This document shows, piece after piece, positions 35,866 through 48,033 of a stretch of DNA of 64,000 nt. A model generated the notes under the pieces. The model was given only the letters and a program-made list of their open reading frames with translations, was not told where the DNA came from and searched no databases. How positions within the stretch are numbered: the first letter of the stretch is position 1; the number at the start of each line of letters is the position of its first letter. The translations under genes were made by a program, and so were the position numbers. Source of the stretch: Cyathus striatus (lineage: Eukaryota; Basidiomycota; Agaricomycetes; Agaricales; Nidulariaceae). The stretch spans positions 1,860,001-1,924,000 of the forward strand of contig JAOVFP010000011.1 in the NCBI GenBank assembly GCA_025738555.1. The letters run 5' to 3'.

Positions 35866-37329
35866 GTGGGAACTGCCATCACTTTTGGGAGCCGCGTGTA
35901 TGACAGCGATGACGCGGGTCCAGGCGAGGAAGATTCGTTATGTTTTCGTGGTCAACTGCCGCGCATTCGACGGAGCACCTCAGCAATAATCAATTATATT
36001 GCTTCTGCAGATGAAGCTCCCAATGCCGAATTTAATGAGGTTTCATTATCCTCTCGCCATCAGCCAACGGAACATGTATCTGGCATGTTTACAAAGTCTC
36101 ATCATTTTAAAATACAAGGAGGATACTTTGTTGACATCACAAACGGTATGGATAGTATCCAGTACCTCGCTCAAAATATTGCATCAGATGCGAAACACAA
36201 CTCCGCAAAACGCTTCCAGCCGCCAAGTTGTCATCCAGGAACTCGAAAGTCTCTAATTAGGTTATTGATACATTGGCTCCATGATGAGGGTGCTCCATCT
36301 AAAATCCTATGGCTCAACGGGCCTATCGGGACGGGAAAATCAGCCATAGCTCAAACTACATGTGAAACACTCGAGAAAATGAACCTTCTTGGCGCCAGTT
36401 TCTTCTTTTCAAAGACGGAGCCCAGTCGAAACAACATACAACGGCTGTTTACAACCATTGCTTATCAGCTGGCGGTGTCTCTTCCCTTATCGAGCTTCAG
36501 GGAATTGCTGAAGAAGCAACTGGGTCATGACCCCGACATCATACACCAAATGATGGAGATCCAGTGGTTCAAACTTATAGTTGCGCCCTTCAAAGCAGCT
36601 ATAGAGATAGATGGTGGAATTATGGAGCCCATGGCCATCGTTATTGATGGTTTGGATGAATGTCTTGAAGAAGCTGCACAAGTACGAACACTAAATTTGA
36701 TCACAAATGCATCTATCTATGGACTACCACTACGCTTCATTTTCTCCAGCCGCTCGGAGTTGCACCTTCAGGACGCATTTTCCGAGGCTATCGGGAGAAA
36801 TCTCGTTTTCAAAGTAGATCTCATTCATTCAGAAGAGGTAGATAACGATATTCGCTTATTTTTCCAAGATGGGTTCAAGACGATTCGATCCAATACGAGA
36901 TATGCAGAAGTTATGCAGAGCCATACTTTATGGCCTTCCAATGAGCACATCGAGGAACTTGTTGCAAAAGCATATGGCCGATTTGCATATGCAACCTCAG
37001 TGCTTAAGTTCGTTCAGGAGCACTCGACTGATCCCATTACACAACTGGAGAAGGTATTTCAGCTTCCTGAATCCCATATTATGGCATTTTCTGGACTCGA
37101 CAAGAACTACCGTAAACTATTGGCAAAGAGCAGAACAGTTCATCAAGACGGGATGACATCTATTATTAGTCTGCTTCTCGACGTCCTTCGCCAAGAGCAA
37201 TTGCCAACACTATCTGTTGTTGAACATCTGCTGCGCACTGAAGAGGTTGATAGAGGAAGGGATCGAACATCTGATGGTTCCAGAGACGTACTGCTCCAAT
37301 TTATGTTGTTACAACAGATGCTTGCATGA
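35866..37329 (+). CDS. NACHT-domain NTPase (fungal NLR/STAND), short or truncated
   Basis: The open frame spans 487 codons. The first codon is GTG, so the true start is either ATG 36085 (MFTKSHHFKIQGGYFVDITN, typical of Agaricomycete NLR starts) or lies in an upstream exon. The nucleotide-binding core follows: Walker A GPIGTGKSAIAQT, aromatic block LGASFFFSKTE, Walker B IVIDGLDEC, sensor-like LRFIFSSRSE, and the winged-helix region with FAYATSVLKFV. NACHT proteins of fungi act as switchable sensors in self/non-self recognition and programmed cell death. The frame ends soon after the NTPase region with an atypical Arg/Asp/Gln-rich tail and no WD40, ankyrin or TPR repeats. Full-length relatives normally carry several hundred more residues, so this is likely a truncated copy or a repeat-less form. 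Confidence 0.78.
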   Translation: MGTAITFGSRVYDSDDAGPGEEDSLCFRGQLPRIRRSTSAIINYIASADEAPNAEFNEVSLSSRHQPTEHVSGMFTKSHHFKIQGGYFVDITNGMDSIQYLAQNIASDAKHNSAKRFQPPSCHPGTRKSLIRLLIHWLHDEGAPSKILWLNGPIGTGKSAIAQTTCETLEKMNLLGASFFFSKTEPSRNNIQRLFTTIAYQLAVSLPLSSFRELLKKQLGHDPDIIHQMMEIQWFKLIVAPFKAAIEIDGGIMEPMAIVIDGLDECLEEAAQVRTLNLITNASIYGLPLRFIFSSRSELHLQDAFSEAIGRNLVFKVDLIHSEEVDNDIRLFFQDGFKTIRSNTRYAEVMQSHTLWPSNEHIEELVAKAYGRFAYATSVLKFVQEHSTDPITQLEKVFQLPESHIMAFSGLDKNYRKLLAKSRTVHQDGMTSIISLLLDVLRQEQLPTLSVVEHLLRTEEVDRGRDRTSDGSRDVLLQFMLLQQMLA

Positions 37330-37422
37330 GCAGGACTAATAGTATAAATTTGCGCACCATTCTTGGTATAGCATAAGATTGTGCAGCTTCTTCACGTGGT
37401 AAGAAATGCATATCCAACTGTT
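37330..37422. other. Short 3' flank of the NACHT gene
   Basis: Runs directly into the second direct-repeat copy. No further NLR-like coding sequence was seen in any frame after it. Confidence 0.4.
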
Positions 37423-37550
37423 TTGTATGAAGTTATATTGGTAGTTTATAATCAATGTTGTGGAGTTTCTGCAAAGGTTTACATTTTAAAGCTGCTTTTC
37501 AAGTTTGCAATGGTTCAGTGATCTGCAGTAAGCTTAGGTCTGCCACTGAA
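37423..37550. repeat. Direct repeat copy 2 (right of the helical/NACHT pair)
   Basis: Matches 33104-33219 in the same orientation, including ATCAATGTYGTGGAGTTTCT and GCAATGGTTCAGTGATCTGC, with an extra AAGCTGCTTTT. Together the copies bracket a 4.2-kb segment with the helical and NACHT genes. Confidence 0.88.
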
Positions 37551-39123
37551 TGTGCTTGGAATATGTGCTGCCTGATGATCGTGGGACAGTTGAAAGGCAA
37601 AGAGAAAGAAGTCCGAGGATGAGAATCTGAGAGGGTAGCTACTACATAGTTAGTAGTCCTATGCCTGCTTTGAGTCTAGGATTCTTGCTTACACTTCGTA
37701 ACGTCGCCATTGTGTGTGATCTGCAACCTCTTGTCGGCCCGAGAATCCGACCTTGTTCGCTTCCAAGTTCACGTTCAGCGTTCATCATGAAATATTGACA
37801 TGTACAGTCATCAACCATCACACGTGACAACGAAAATGAAATGTTAAATATCTTGAGAAATACTAAACATTGATACGTAAAATTTTTACTGGAAGATAGA
37901 TAAATGTAAACCCTACTGTACTATCTCAGGAACTCGGTCACATTAGCGTAAATTCGAAATTTCTAACTTTTAAAGACTGTGAATTTAGAATAAAATACAT
38001 GTGCTACATAGAAGACCTTGTATAGAACCATTTCCAACTTTAATCGCATTTTTTGAAGCATTCTATGAGATGTTACGAATATTTTTGTCGCGAGACCTCA
38101 GAAAGTGGAAAAACCGGGAACCCGGCCACCTCTTATTAATAATATCAGGGCTTGTCTAGCAGCCGAACTAAGCTTACCGGACTTACTCGGACTTAACAAA
38201 TAAATATCATCGTTCCATGAATAACAATGATTTCGATGTTTGAAGCCACAAATTTGCACATTATACTTCAAAAACGGCTGTAAAATATTAACCAATATTT
38301 ATTCTACTTATAATGATTAACTACAGTGGTTGATCCGGCCTGAGGCATCCAGTATTTGATATGTTAGAACGAAAAAATGAAAAGTAGAGGTTCTGGATAG
38401 ATCTACAGTTTCTAAACAAAATAAAATAGCTAAAATTACTTTAAAACTTGAATAATAATGCAATGATTGTATGTATTCGGCCTTATAATTTTTGTAGCAT
38501 CTTTCTACCATTTATGAAAGATACAAACAGTTCAATGTACACCTTGAAACTGCTTCTTTGTACCACTCTGATGTGTAGACTGGTGAAATAGTATAGAAAC
38601 GAGTGAAAATGAGATTTATAAAGCAGTCCAAATCAATACAGGGGGCTTTAAAATAGATATATAGCATGATTGTATGCTTTGGATGCGCTGCATATGGCTG
38701 CAGCATTATCTTCCTTCTAGAGTGTGGGAATCTGCATCTTAGATTTAGCCATTTTTGGTTGTAGCGGTCAACTAAGTTCTGAATTTCTCAATGTACAAGA
38801 GATTAGCAATCTAAATACTTATATACTATATAGATATTATAGTAATGTACTGTACTGTATCAAAAATTTGCACAAATGGCTGATGTGGAAGCTGGAGGAT
38901 GAGCTGTGACCATGTTCCAGGTGTGACCGAGTTCCTGATAGCCGACAGTACAACATATCAAAATTTCTAGTGAATTGAGCAGAGGGAAGTGCATGAAATA
39001 TTTTAAAATGTCCAGATGTCCAAAAACTGGCTATTACCACCTAGCGTGACAAGTGACGGCTGTGCTGATACCAAACAAAGCCCAACACAGTTATCGTGTA
39101 TCGTGATGATCATGCTCGACAGC
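37551..39123. other. Spacer, nothing recognised
   Basis: AT-rich DNA between the NACHT locus and the pogo transposase. Minus-strand frames of 60-67 codons lack features. It probably includes one end of the pogo element, but no terminal inverted repeat was found. Confidence 0.45.
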
Positions 39124-41363
39124 TCACTCCTCCTCCTCATCCTCCTCGTTGTCTTCCTCATCAAATTCTTCATCTTCTGAGCCCTCTACATCTATTTTGG
39201 CTATATATTCCTTCAAAAGGGGCCAGTCAGAGAGCTTCAAGAGGACAGCTTCCTTCACTGGGGGCTCTGTAATAAATCTCCTCTTTTCTCATCTGGCCAC
39301 CTGTTTTGTGGCAATCCATACATCATAGGCATCATGATATCTCTTTGTGCGTTTCTTATTTTCCTCCTTCCACTCTTGCTCCTCCTTGTCCCACTTCTTT
39401 GCCGCAGCCTCCCATAATTCTCGAGCTCTGGCCTTGCCCTTTTTCAAAGCCTCTTCTTGCTGCTGGTTGTCTGTGAATGCAACAACCTGCTGGTAAAATT
39501 CATCGCCTGAGAGCATTCTGGGTAAGCCATCACCCATTAACCTCCCCTTTCCTTTCTTGTTTTTCTTCTGCTCTTTTGTGGCGAGCTCAACCTGTATTTT
39601 TTTGCAGTACATTTCGTTTAGAAGGTTGGACGCCTGAGCATGCACAAGTCAGCCTCGAAGATTATCAATATCAATGTCTCGCTCCTTCAGGGCAGCAAGC
39701 AGGAGGGCTTCATTCTCTGTTTTTGGTGTTATTGAGAGGAGGGATGTGGCTGTGAGCGAGGGGATTGGCTGGGCTGATGTGTGAACCATGGGTGCAGAAG
39801 CAAGTGGTACGTTGTTCCCAATTAGATAACCAATGTTGGTTTTGACTAATTCACGTGCTGCTTCCTCAATAATTTCTTTCCGGTGGTTCTTTTGTGCCTC
39901 TGATGGTGATGGTGGGCGTTCATCATTCTTGTTGATCGATGCTAATGCCGCCACATCATCTTCTATTGACAGGTTCTGGAACATCTTCGCAATTGTTCTC
40001 AGAGGGGTTGGCGGCTCTGCAGGAAGGTTTGACTGCATGGATTTGGGCTTGCTCGGAGCAAGCATTACTGAGGTGACAATGCTTGGATTGAAGGGGTGTA
40101 CGCCTGTTTTCTGAAATGCTGCTTTAACATTGTCCACAGATAGTGCAGTGATATGGGCTCTGCCATATATTTCAAGAAAGTTTTCTTTCTTTATATCCCC
40201 TGCATGAGTCCGTGCAAATTCATCACGCTCCTGGCTTAATTTCCGTTTAAGGACTGCAAATATAATGACATCAAGGCCTTGGTATATGTGTGTCATATGT
40301 GATGGATAGCATAGTACCAGGATTTTATTCTCACATGCAAACTCCAAGAACTCAAGGCTGTAATGTGATGTGTGACCATCAACTAGGAGGAGCCGCCATT
40401 CATTGCCTGCCTTCTCACTGGTCTGTTTCTCAAACAATTTTAGCCAATCTGTTCCAATCTGGGCATTAGTCCAGCCTTTTTGTGAGTACCCTATGCTGAG
40501 AGCGAATGTTATTTTTATTATATTTGGATGGTAATCCACACTTACAATGCATTTGCAGGGTTATTTTGCTTCCATTTCACATGGTAACCTTTTCCCTTGA
40601 ATATAACTCTGGGTGGCAAGCTTGATCCATCAGCGCAAATAGAAACCAGAACAGTAATGTTCTCTTTATTCCCAGTGCGCTGTTGGTAATGGGGTCCATG
40701 TCATCAACCACCAATTACCCACTCCTTTTCAGTACCATATGGCTGACAGCCTACTTCATCAATGGCATAGATATTTTCACTTTTAATGTTGTAGTCTTGT
40801 AATGTCGATTTGAGTAGATCCCACCACAGTTTGTTTGTAGTTGGATTCACTGCATCTACCCTCTTCAATTCCAGTGGAGTTGACCAAGTGGTCTTCAATT
40901 GGTCTGAGTGCTTTTCTATAAAGTGAGTTGTCCAGTTCTTTCCAACACCATCAGGTGGAAAGTCAGAATGTGGTCCAAGCCGTTCTTGTATCAACCTGTC
41001 TACTGTTTCCTTCAGGTGTCGATGTGTGTAAGGAAATCCTTGGTTGGCTGATTTCGTGAGGAGATCAATCACAAGGTCTGTTTCGGCTGGCAGCAACCAT
41101 TCCCGCTTTTCTGCTGTTTCTGATTTACTACACCGCCCATTTGCTCTTTCTATTATGGTGTTGTAGTTAAGTTTTATATGTTTTCCAGTTGATTCAGTAT
41201 ACATCTGCTGAAAATCACTGGCAATTGTATGAGCAGACCTTCCTTTTCCCTTTGGCAGTTTCCATTCCTCTTGATATGCAGCAGCAGCACGTGATATTAA
41301 GTCATCGATAACTTTGCGATCCTCACGCTGTTTCAATGACTGGGATTTTGTCTTTGCAGTCAT
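39124..41363 (-). pseudogene. Pogo/Tigger-type DDE transposase, broken by in-frame TGA codons
   Basis: From ATG 41363 the frame reads MTAKTKSQSLKQREDRKVID, an N-terminal helix-turn-helix plus CENP-B-like region (LLPAETDLVIDLL ... FIEKHSDQL). The DDE domain follows: NIYAIDEVGCQPYG holds the first Asp, NKENITVLVSICADG is a conserved strand, LVDGHTSHYS the second Asp, and HIYQGLDVIIFAVLKR the third. A 50-nt intron (40545-40496, GTAAGT...CTCAG) restores the family motif NPANAFIGYSQKGWT. The C-terminus is coiled-coil, Lys/Glu-rich, and ends in an acidic tail at TGA 39124-39126. The frame is interrupted by TGA TGA at 40706-40701, TGA at 39651-39649 and TGA at 39291-39289, all explainable as CGA to TGA. 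All three catalytic Asp remain, so inactivation is recent or recurrent. Confidence 0.85.
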
Positions 41364-43233
41364 GATAAGAAGTAGTATTGAGCTCGAGAGGGTGTTGAAA
41401 GGGACCATACAGCTTGTGCGTTTATAAAGTCCAACAGTGTGGTATCCATGCAGCATCCTCATGGAATGCCAGCACAATATATGGACTACCTGTGTTCTAT
41501 TTCCATTCAAATTGCGTGTCCTATATCAAGACATCACATAGTATCTATTTATGGTGATGCAAAGTGGTTGCGGGCTGTTAGTACTTGGTAAGGGATGATA
41601 CAATTTTTGAAACCTGTAGTTTTGGTGAAATCTGGGAAGTTTATTTGGTATATTATATATCAACAAGCAATAGTAAGGTAAGTTTTTACATTCTAAATAA
41701 CTCTTTATGTACACAGCTTCAATTTGCAAAAGATTCTATGGAAATTGATGCTGGTTTCAGTGTAGGAGATAGATGATAAGACTTTCTGTCACGTGATATG
41801 GTGTGTCATGTTGGGTGGTTGATGACTGTATATTCACTTGTTGTTTCTTGGGCCCATTGGACTCCGGAGACTGATGTTCGCAATGGTCGTATTGGATTCA
41901 AGTTGTGATTATTCGGATACCATCTTGAATTTTATGAAACGCAAAGTCAAAATACTGCAGTATCATCATTGACAACGACAACCACCCACACTTACAACTT
42001 ACTCAGCGCGCTGTCCCAGAAGTTAGAGCGAAGCTTTGGAAACGCAAGCCTGCCCAGGAGCCCAAGAAAACCTTAAGGTGATGCCAAGCATCAACATGAC
42101 AAGGACCCAGTCCGCCAATTCGCAGTAGCACTGTGGTTCGGATTCAATTTTTCATTTTGGGTGCTCATCTGATCAATTGATAAAGGTGAGTTCGGTTGAT
42201 TGAGTTTGGATTGAGTTACTAATTCAAGGAACCACACCTATTTTGACGCTGGATGACCATGTATCCCATAATCTTCTGGGCACTTGAACTCTATGGCGTC
42301 AATAGGGGAGTTCAAACCTGGCAATACAAAAATACGATACAATTGGCCGGCGATACGATACAACTTCCCACGAGTACAACTGAAGGCCCTAGCAGTGTAG
42401 CACCTGTATCGTTGTGAGATCCGAGTAAACCCTCAGTCAGAATTTGAATTAGGCCATTGCTGTGCCGCACATCTCTTACACGGCAGACTATCCCCTTCTT
42501 CTCGTTAATGCAACTTTTGAAATTTCTCAGCCACTTCAGTTTTCACTCGAATCAGAGTGTGAGGAACTTGATTCAGAAGAAGAGGAAGATATTATTCTAA
42601 CCTCTTCTTCAGCTGCAGTATATACCATAAAAGCTTCTAACAGTGCCCTTTCATGTTGCTGTCATTCAGATAAGTGAGGCATAGCTCGGGGAATGGTTGT
42701 TGAAGCTGCAGAACACGCTATCTCTACGATCTATGAAATCTATGATCACTGAGCGTACCGCATTCAGTGCAAGATTCAGTGTGGGCTCGCGACGCGTGTT
42801 AACACAATTCATTCCCCGACTGAACTCAGCTTTGACTAAGCGTCAGTTGCCTTCGTTTGTATCAGGGGTGTCAAACCTAGGACGATATGAAATAAATCAA
42901 TAAGGCCGACTAGCGGCAAGGCCCACTACTTGGCATCAGATATTCTCTCTAATAGATATAATACTTACATGTACTTAGCTGTGCTGAAAATGCATAAGCA
43001 GATATATTAGTGAAAGTTGACTGAAAGGAACATCTTGTTTAAACTAATTTCCATGAAAATGGTCACATAAAGTTATTATTAATGATTCCAGTCAAATTCT
43101 AGTCATCCTTAGAATGGTACCCGCAAGTGCTTATAGATAACTTCACTATCATTACCGCCCAAGCCTAGCAACAAAATAGCTTTAATTTTATTCCATGAAA
43201 TCGGTATAAAATTGGCAAGAGAACATGTGGGAT
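41364..43233. other. Spacer between pogo and hAT elements, relic content
   Basis: A 71-codon frame at 42462-42677 has an acidic cluster (ECEELDSEEEEDIIL) such as precedes several fungal transposases, and an uninformative frame follows at 42697-42903. No domain can be named. The region probably contains the 5' end of the pogo element. Confidence 0.35.
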
Positions 43234-46200
43234 TAGTGATGTCAAAGTTCAGTTCAGAACCGAGGTTCAAACTTGAACCCTTCAGAACTGGACCTGAGTT
43301 CGGTCTGACGTTCGGTCACGTGGTGTGAACCGAACTGTAAGTCTGGTTTGCAGTCCTCTCAAAGGGAGAAATTTGTGAACCGGTTTGAACCTATGTGAAC
43401 CTGTATTAGATACTGTAGAAAAACATCCAGCCTTCATAGTTTAGTTGAGCATAAAAGAAAAAGCTCATCAACATGCCGTTCTGAGATCCATTTAAGATCA
43501 ATGTCAATTGTTAGTAAGCAAGATCACACTGCACAGTATCGATCATAATGAAAATTAGCACTTGTCCCTTGACATCAGATTCATGCTAACCGATATGGTA
43601 GTAATACCCCACCCCGACTGCCTTGGTTCCTCTCTCTCAACGACAACACAATGCACATGGACATTGACCCCAGATCCTCCAGCTTGAAGCCTTCAACATT
43701 GGGTACAAGATAAAACTGTCAACGACCTAGGAATCCTTTCAGCAAAATTCAGGTCACCTTCCGATGTTCGTTGTGACGTTGTCCGATCACCTTCCATTGT
43801 CCGAATCTGATGTGATTCAGAATTCTCCAGTGGACCCAAATCTCAACACTCACTGCTCAGTGAACTATACAACAGCCACGCTTGGATTAAGATATTCCGA
43901 TTCATTCACATAATCCCATTCACTCAAGTGACAAGCTTTCGAAGTCTTTGCGATGGCAACTTGTGAAATAAGAAATTCCGTCTCTATCAAAGTCTTTTGT
44001 AATCTTATTCACTCTATCTTTCAAAAATATATATAAAGCCGGTCTTGAGGGCTTCGCAGTCTGTAAGCTTTCATCTCTGAAATCTTCTGTGCAAAACCCA
44101 CCACATATAGTTGAGCTTTTCTTTGTATTCAACTCTTATGATACTAACTCGTTAATATTATAGATACTTACTACTTACTATGTCTAACTCTGTGAACTCA
44201 GATGCTGGATGTGCCGTACGTGACGATGGCATGTTGAAGGACGCCTCTGAGATCGTTTGGTACCATGACGATGACGACTCAACCCCTCTTCAGAACTCTC
44301 CAAGGCGGCGCTCTCTTCGCACCGCAAAGCCTTCGCAGCGCCTTCTCGAGTCTAAAGAGTCATCAAGTGTCTCAGTTCGGTCGTCTACTTCCAATCAGTC
44401 TCAACCTCGCCCATCAACAATGAACTCATCAAGTTCAGTGGTCACAAACAAACGACCAGCATCCAGCAGTCCTCCCAAGTCTTCTCGTTGTGCAGCAAAG
44501 AAGACTGTTATTGAAAGTGCCAAGGAGTCTGGTGAAGAAATAGATACGGAGGATACTGACAGGGAGGATGACTCTGCAGTTGAGCCATCAGGCATTGCTT
44601 ATGAGAAGTTGCAGGGCATGGCAGAAGCAGACTATCAGGTAAGTTGTGTAAGTTTCTTCAAGTTCTCATGCACTGCTAATTATGTGTTTCTGTAAATATT
44701 TAGTCTTTTATTAGTACTCGTAGCAAAAGGGATATGACTGCTGATATATCCACCATCTTTGTTCGTGAAAGAGAGTGCATTAACCCTCATACGAATAAAG
44801 TACAGAGTGGTTGGTGGTGTAAAATATGCTGGTAAGTGCGGTGACTACTATGGGATGAAGATCACAGCTAATATTTTCATCCAGAAAAACCAATCCAGGC
44901 AATGAGAAGAACTTCTTTACTGGAAGTACATCTAGTCTTCGCATGCACATTGCACGGTAAGAGGCTTTGTATTTATGAAATAGTTATTCGTTTCATTCTA
45001 ACACTATTCATCACTAGATTTCACATCGAAGAGTACATTGAATGTTGTAAGAATCTTGGTATTGAGACAAATTCTCGTGCTCTCTCAAAGCTATCTTCGG
45101 AAGCAAGTCAAGGGTAAGTTTAATTTTTCATTATATTTTTCACATTCTAATGCACTGTATATACAGTCTAATTCAGACTTCACTTGACTCAGCAATTATC
45201 TCTGAGGTCAAGCCACCTGCATTTACAACAGAGGGGCTCATGGACCACATTATTGAGCTTATCATTTGCGAAGACGAGGTTAGTGCTTCCTTTCTTTCCT
45301 TCAAGAATGCTACTTATTTATTTATAGGCTTTTCGTCTTATTGACCAAGAGGCTTTCCGCAGATTAATTCGATTCTGTCGTCTGTCAGTTTTGGAGAGGG
45401 ACATTCCGCATCGTGTTACTCTCCGAAATGAAATTATGAATCGAGCAAAGTTAGCGGAACTATGTGTTAGAGATATTTTGAAGGGTGTGTCCAGTAAAAT
45501 TTCAACCACATTTGATCTCTGGACATCAAAGTCTGGTGATCCTCATATTTCAATTACTGGACACTACATATACAGTCCACCTGATCGACCAAATGACTGG
45601 GAGCTATGAAATGAACAGCTGGCATTCGAATTGGTTCAAGGTCGACATACTGGCAAGAACATAGCCATCGTAATTCAACAAACATTTGAATGTTATGATC
45701 TACACGGAAAGGTAAGTTTATTAAACTAGGGCTTTGCTATACATTTCTAACTACTTTATTAGATTGGTTGGATTACAAGTGATGGTGCTGCTGTCAATCG
45801 GACCACGATTAGAGAACTCAAGAAGATTTTAACCATCGAAGAAATAGACTGGACTGCACAAGAGCATGATATTTTGTATGTTCCCATCCCTACTGCGGTG
45901 TTTATTTGTTTATTCTCTAAATAAAATCCAGATGTATGGAGCATGCACTTCATCTTGCTGCAAAGCACTTTGTCGAAGCTATTGCTCCGCCATCATCAAC
46001 TAAGATCAGCAAGAAAGTGCGAGCAGCTCTCAAAAAGTCCAGTCACAATGGCGATCTTAATCTTGATGAACTTGACCATGAACTTGCAGAAATCAATCTT
46101 GAAGATCCTGAAGGGGATGCCAAATCGGACTACAGTGATATTGATGACTTCAACACATTCCTTCCGGGTGACTCACTTGGAAAGGCTCTTGCTCTCGTAA

Positions 46201-48033
46201 AACAGGTATGTGCTTTAAGTAATATATGTAATGCATTTCTAACTTTAATTTATTACAGATTCGTGCATCTCCACAAGCTCGTACATTCTTTAGGTCAACA
46301 TGCTCTCAGGTTGGTATTGACCCACTTGAACTACTTCTGTGGGTTCGTACTCACTGGGCATCACTATATACCTTTCTGGAATGCTTATTTAAACAAAAGC
46401 TAGTAAGTTCCATTTGTCTGATATTGTTAATAGCTACTAAAATTAACTATTAGGCTGTTGATCAATTTGTACTTCTTGCAGACGAGAGTGAAAAGGTTCC
46501 AGATCTATCTGGTAATCGATTGTATTCGGATTTTAAGCTCTCAAAAAGGATTGGGAGTGTCTTGACATTATTTGGGAGGTACTACATGTAAGTTCCGGTT
46601 TATTCTTTTGTATTTTGTCACATTTATTAATTGGCTTTTCATGCTGTAGGACCCATCTGTTGTACAGCAATCGTTCTCTGGTGTACATCACCCTACGGTC
46701 TGGAAGATTATTCCCAGTCTTGAGTTTATTATCACACACTGGGAAGCAATGCTAAAGAATCCGAAATTTATAGAAGTTAAGAATCCACTTCAAGAAGGAA
46801 TTCAAAATCTTAAGAAATGGTATCATCGAGTTGATGATACATCTACAGCATATTCAATCTGTCTCAGTAAGCCACAGTTTCCTTCTTATTAACATTTCGA
46901 CTGCTCATTATTCTTCCTTCAACTTAGTACTTGATCCAAAGATTAAGGATGTTTACTTCCGGATACGCTGGACAGATGAAGAGTACCAGGAGGTAATGAA
47001 GCACATTGAAGATGTGGTACGTGTTCATTCAGAACTACTTTAATTCTTCCTTATAATTAAATTATGCTTTAATACCAGTTCGATGAATACTATATGCCAC
47101 CCAAACCTAACACCATCACATCTACACATTCAGAAAATGGTGAGCCAACATTAATGTTTCTAATCCTCGCCAGAAACTTACCTTTATATTTACAGCTCGC
47201 AGTACAACTTCCAATGCTACCAATTTTATGTATGGTAGCTCGTTCCTTCTGGATGCTGTACAGTCATATCAGAAAGTAGAGAAATTGGTCTCGAATCCTA
47301 GAGATGAACTCCACCAATATCTCGCTGCTGGCCCAGAGATCAATAATCCTGCTGCACAGGATGTGATTCGCTGGTGGGGGGTAAGTAATATTTTTTCATC
47401 TGTGAGTTGTTGCTCATGTACTTACAATATTTTAGCATGAGAGTGATACGAAGTATCCGACACTGAAGCGCATGGCACGTGACTATCTAGCAATACAGGG
47501 CTCTGCAACACCATCTGAACAAGCATTCAGTAGTGGTGGCATTACTGATGTAGCACATAGAAACCGGCTTGCCCCTGATATTTTTGGTGCACTTCAGATA
47601 CTCAAAAGTGCTTATCATAATGGGCACATCGCTGCTTCAATGCAAGCTGCTGAGCATATTGCTAGTGATATTGATGCCATTCCCTCACAGAACGATGGAG
47701 TGTATATAGATAATTAGTTGTTCATTTATATTGTAACTAGTTCTACACTTGTTAATTCAAGTCTTTAACTAGTTCTATTCGAGTTTAAATCTTTAAAGTA
47801 TTTTTATTCTCATTAATTCAAGTCTTTGTATGAAAGATTATCAAAAAAAACTGAAGACCTATAAAGTCCAGTTCACGGTTTGAACACCTTCTGAACCTGA
47901 ACTGAACCCTTATGAACCTGAACCTCAAGTTCAGTTCAAGGTTCTGAATTTTGGTTGAACCGAACTCAAAGTTCAGTCCTGAGTTCAGAGAAAATGTCAG
48001 AAAACCGGACTGAACCGGACTTTGACATCACTA
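43234..48033 (+). mobile_element. Complete hAT-type DNA transposon, 4.8 kb, inactivated
   Basis: The ends are inverted: TAGTGATGTCAAAGT at 43234-43248 and ACTTTGACATCACTA at 48019-48033, a typical hAT terminus. Weaker inverted similarity (ATGTGG) continues just outside, so the exact border and 8-bp duplication could not be fixed. About 150 bp inside each end are packed with short words of the GTTCAG/GAACC/CTGAAC type (43246-43405 and 47868-48018), as expected for transposase-binding subterminal repeats. The single gene inside runs left to right. Confidence 0.85.
44180..47717 (+). pseudogene. hAT transposase with BED zinc finger, one clear in-frame stop
   Basis: About 14 exons can be followed between ATG 44180 and TAG 47715-47717. 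Exon 1 (44180-44638) is a Ser/Pro-rich basic and acidic leader. A BED finger follows: GWWCKIC in 44704-44831, then SLRMHIARFH across two exons. The catalytic region has TTFDLWTSKSGDPHISITGHY (first Asp), GWITSDGAAVN (second Asp) and HWASLYTFLECLF (motif of the all-helical insertion end). The C-terminal dimerisation block is YLAIQGSATPSEQAFSSGG. A TGA at 45607-45609 breaks WEL-NEQLAFELVQG, consistent with CGA to TGA. The junction after GWWCKIC also gives a stop with the simplest splice, so a second lesion is possible. Confidence 0.85.
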
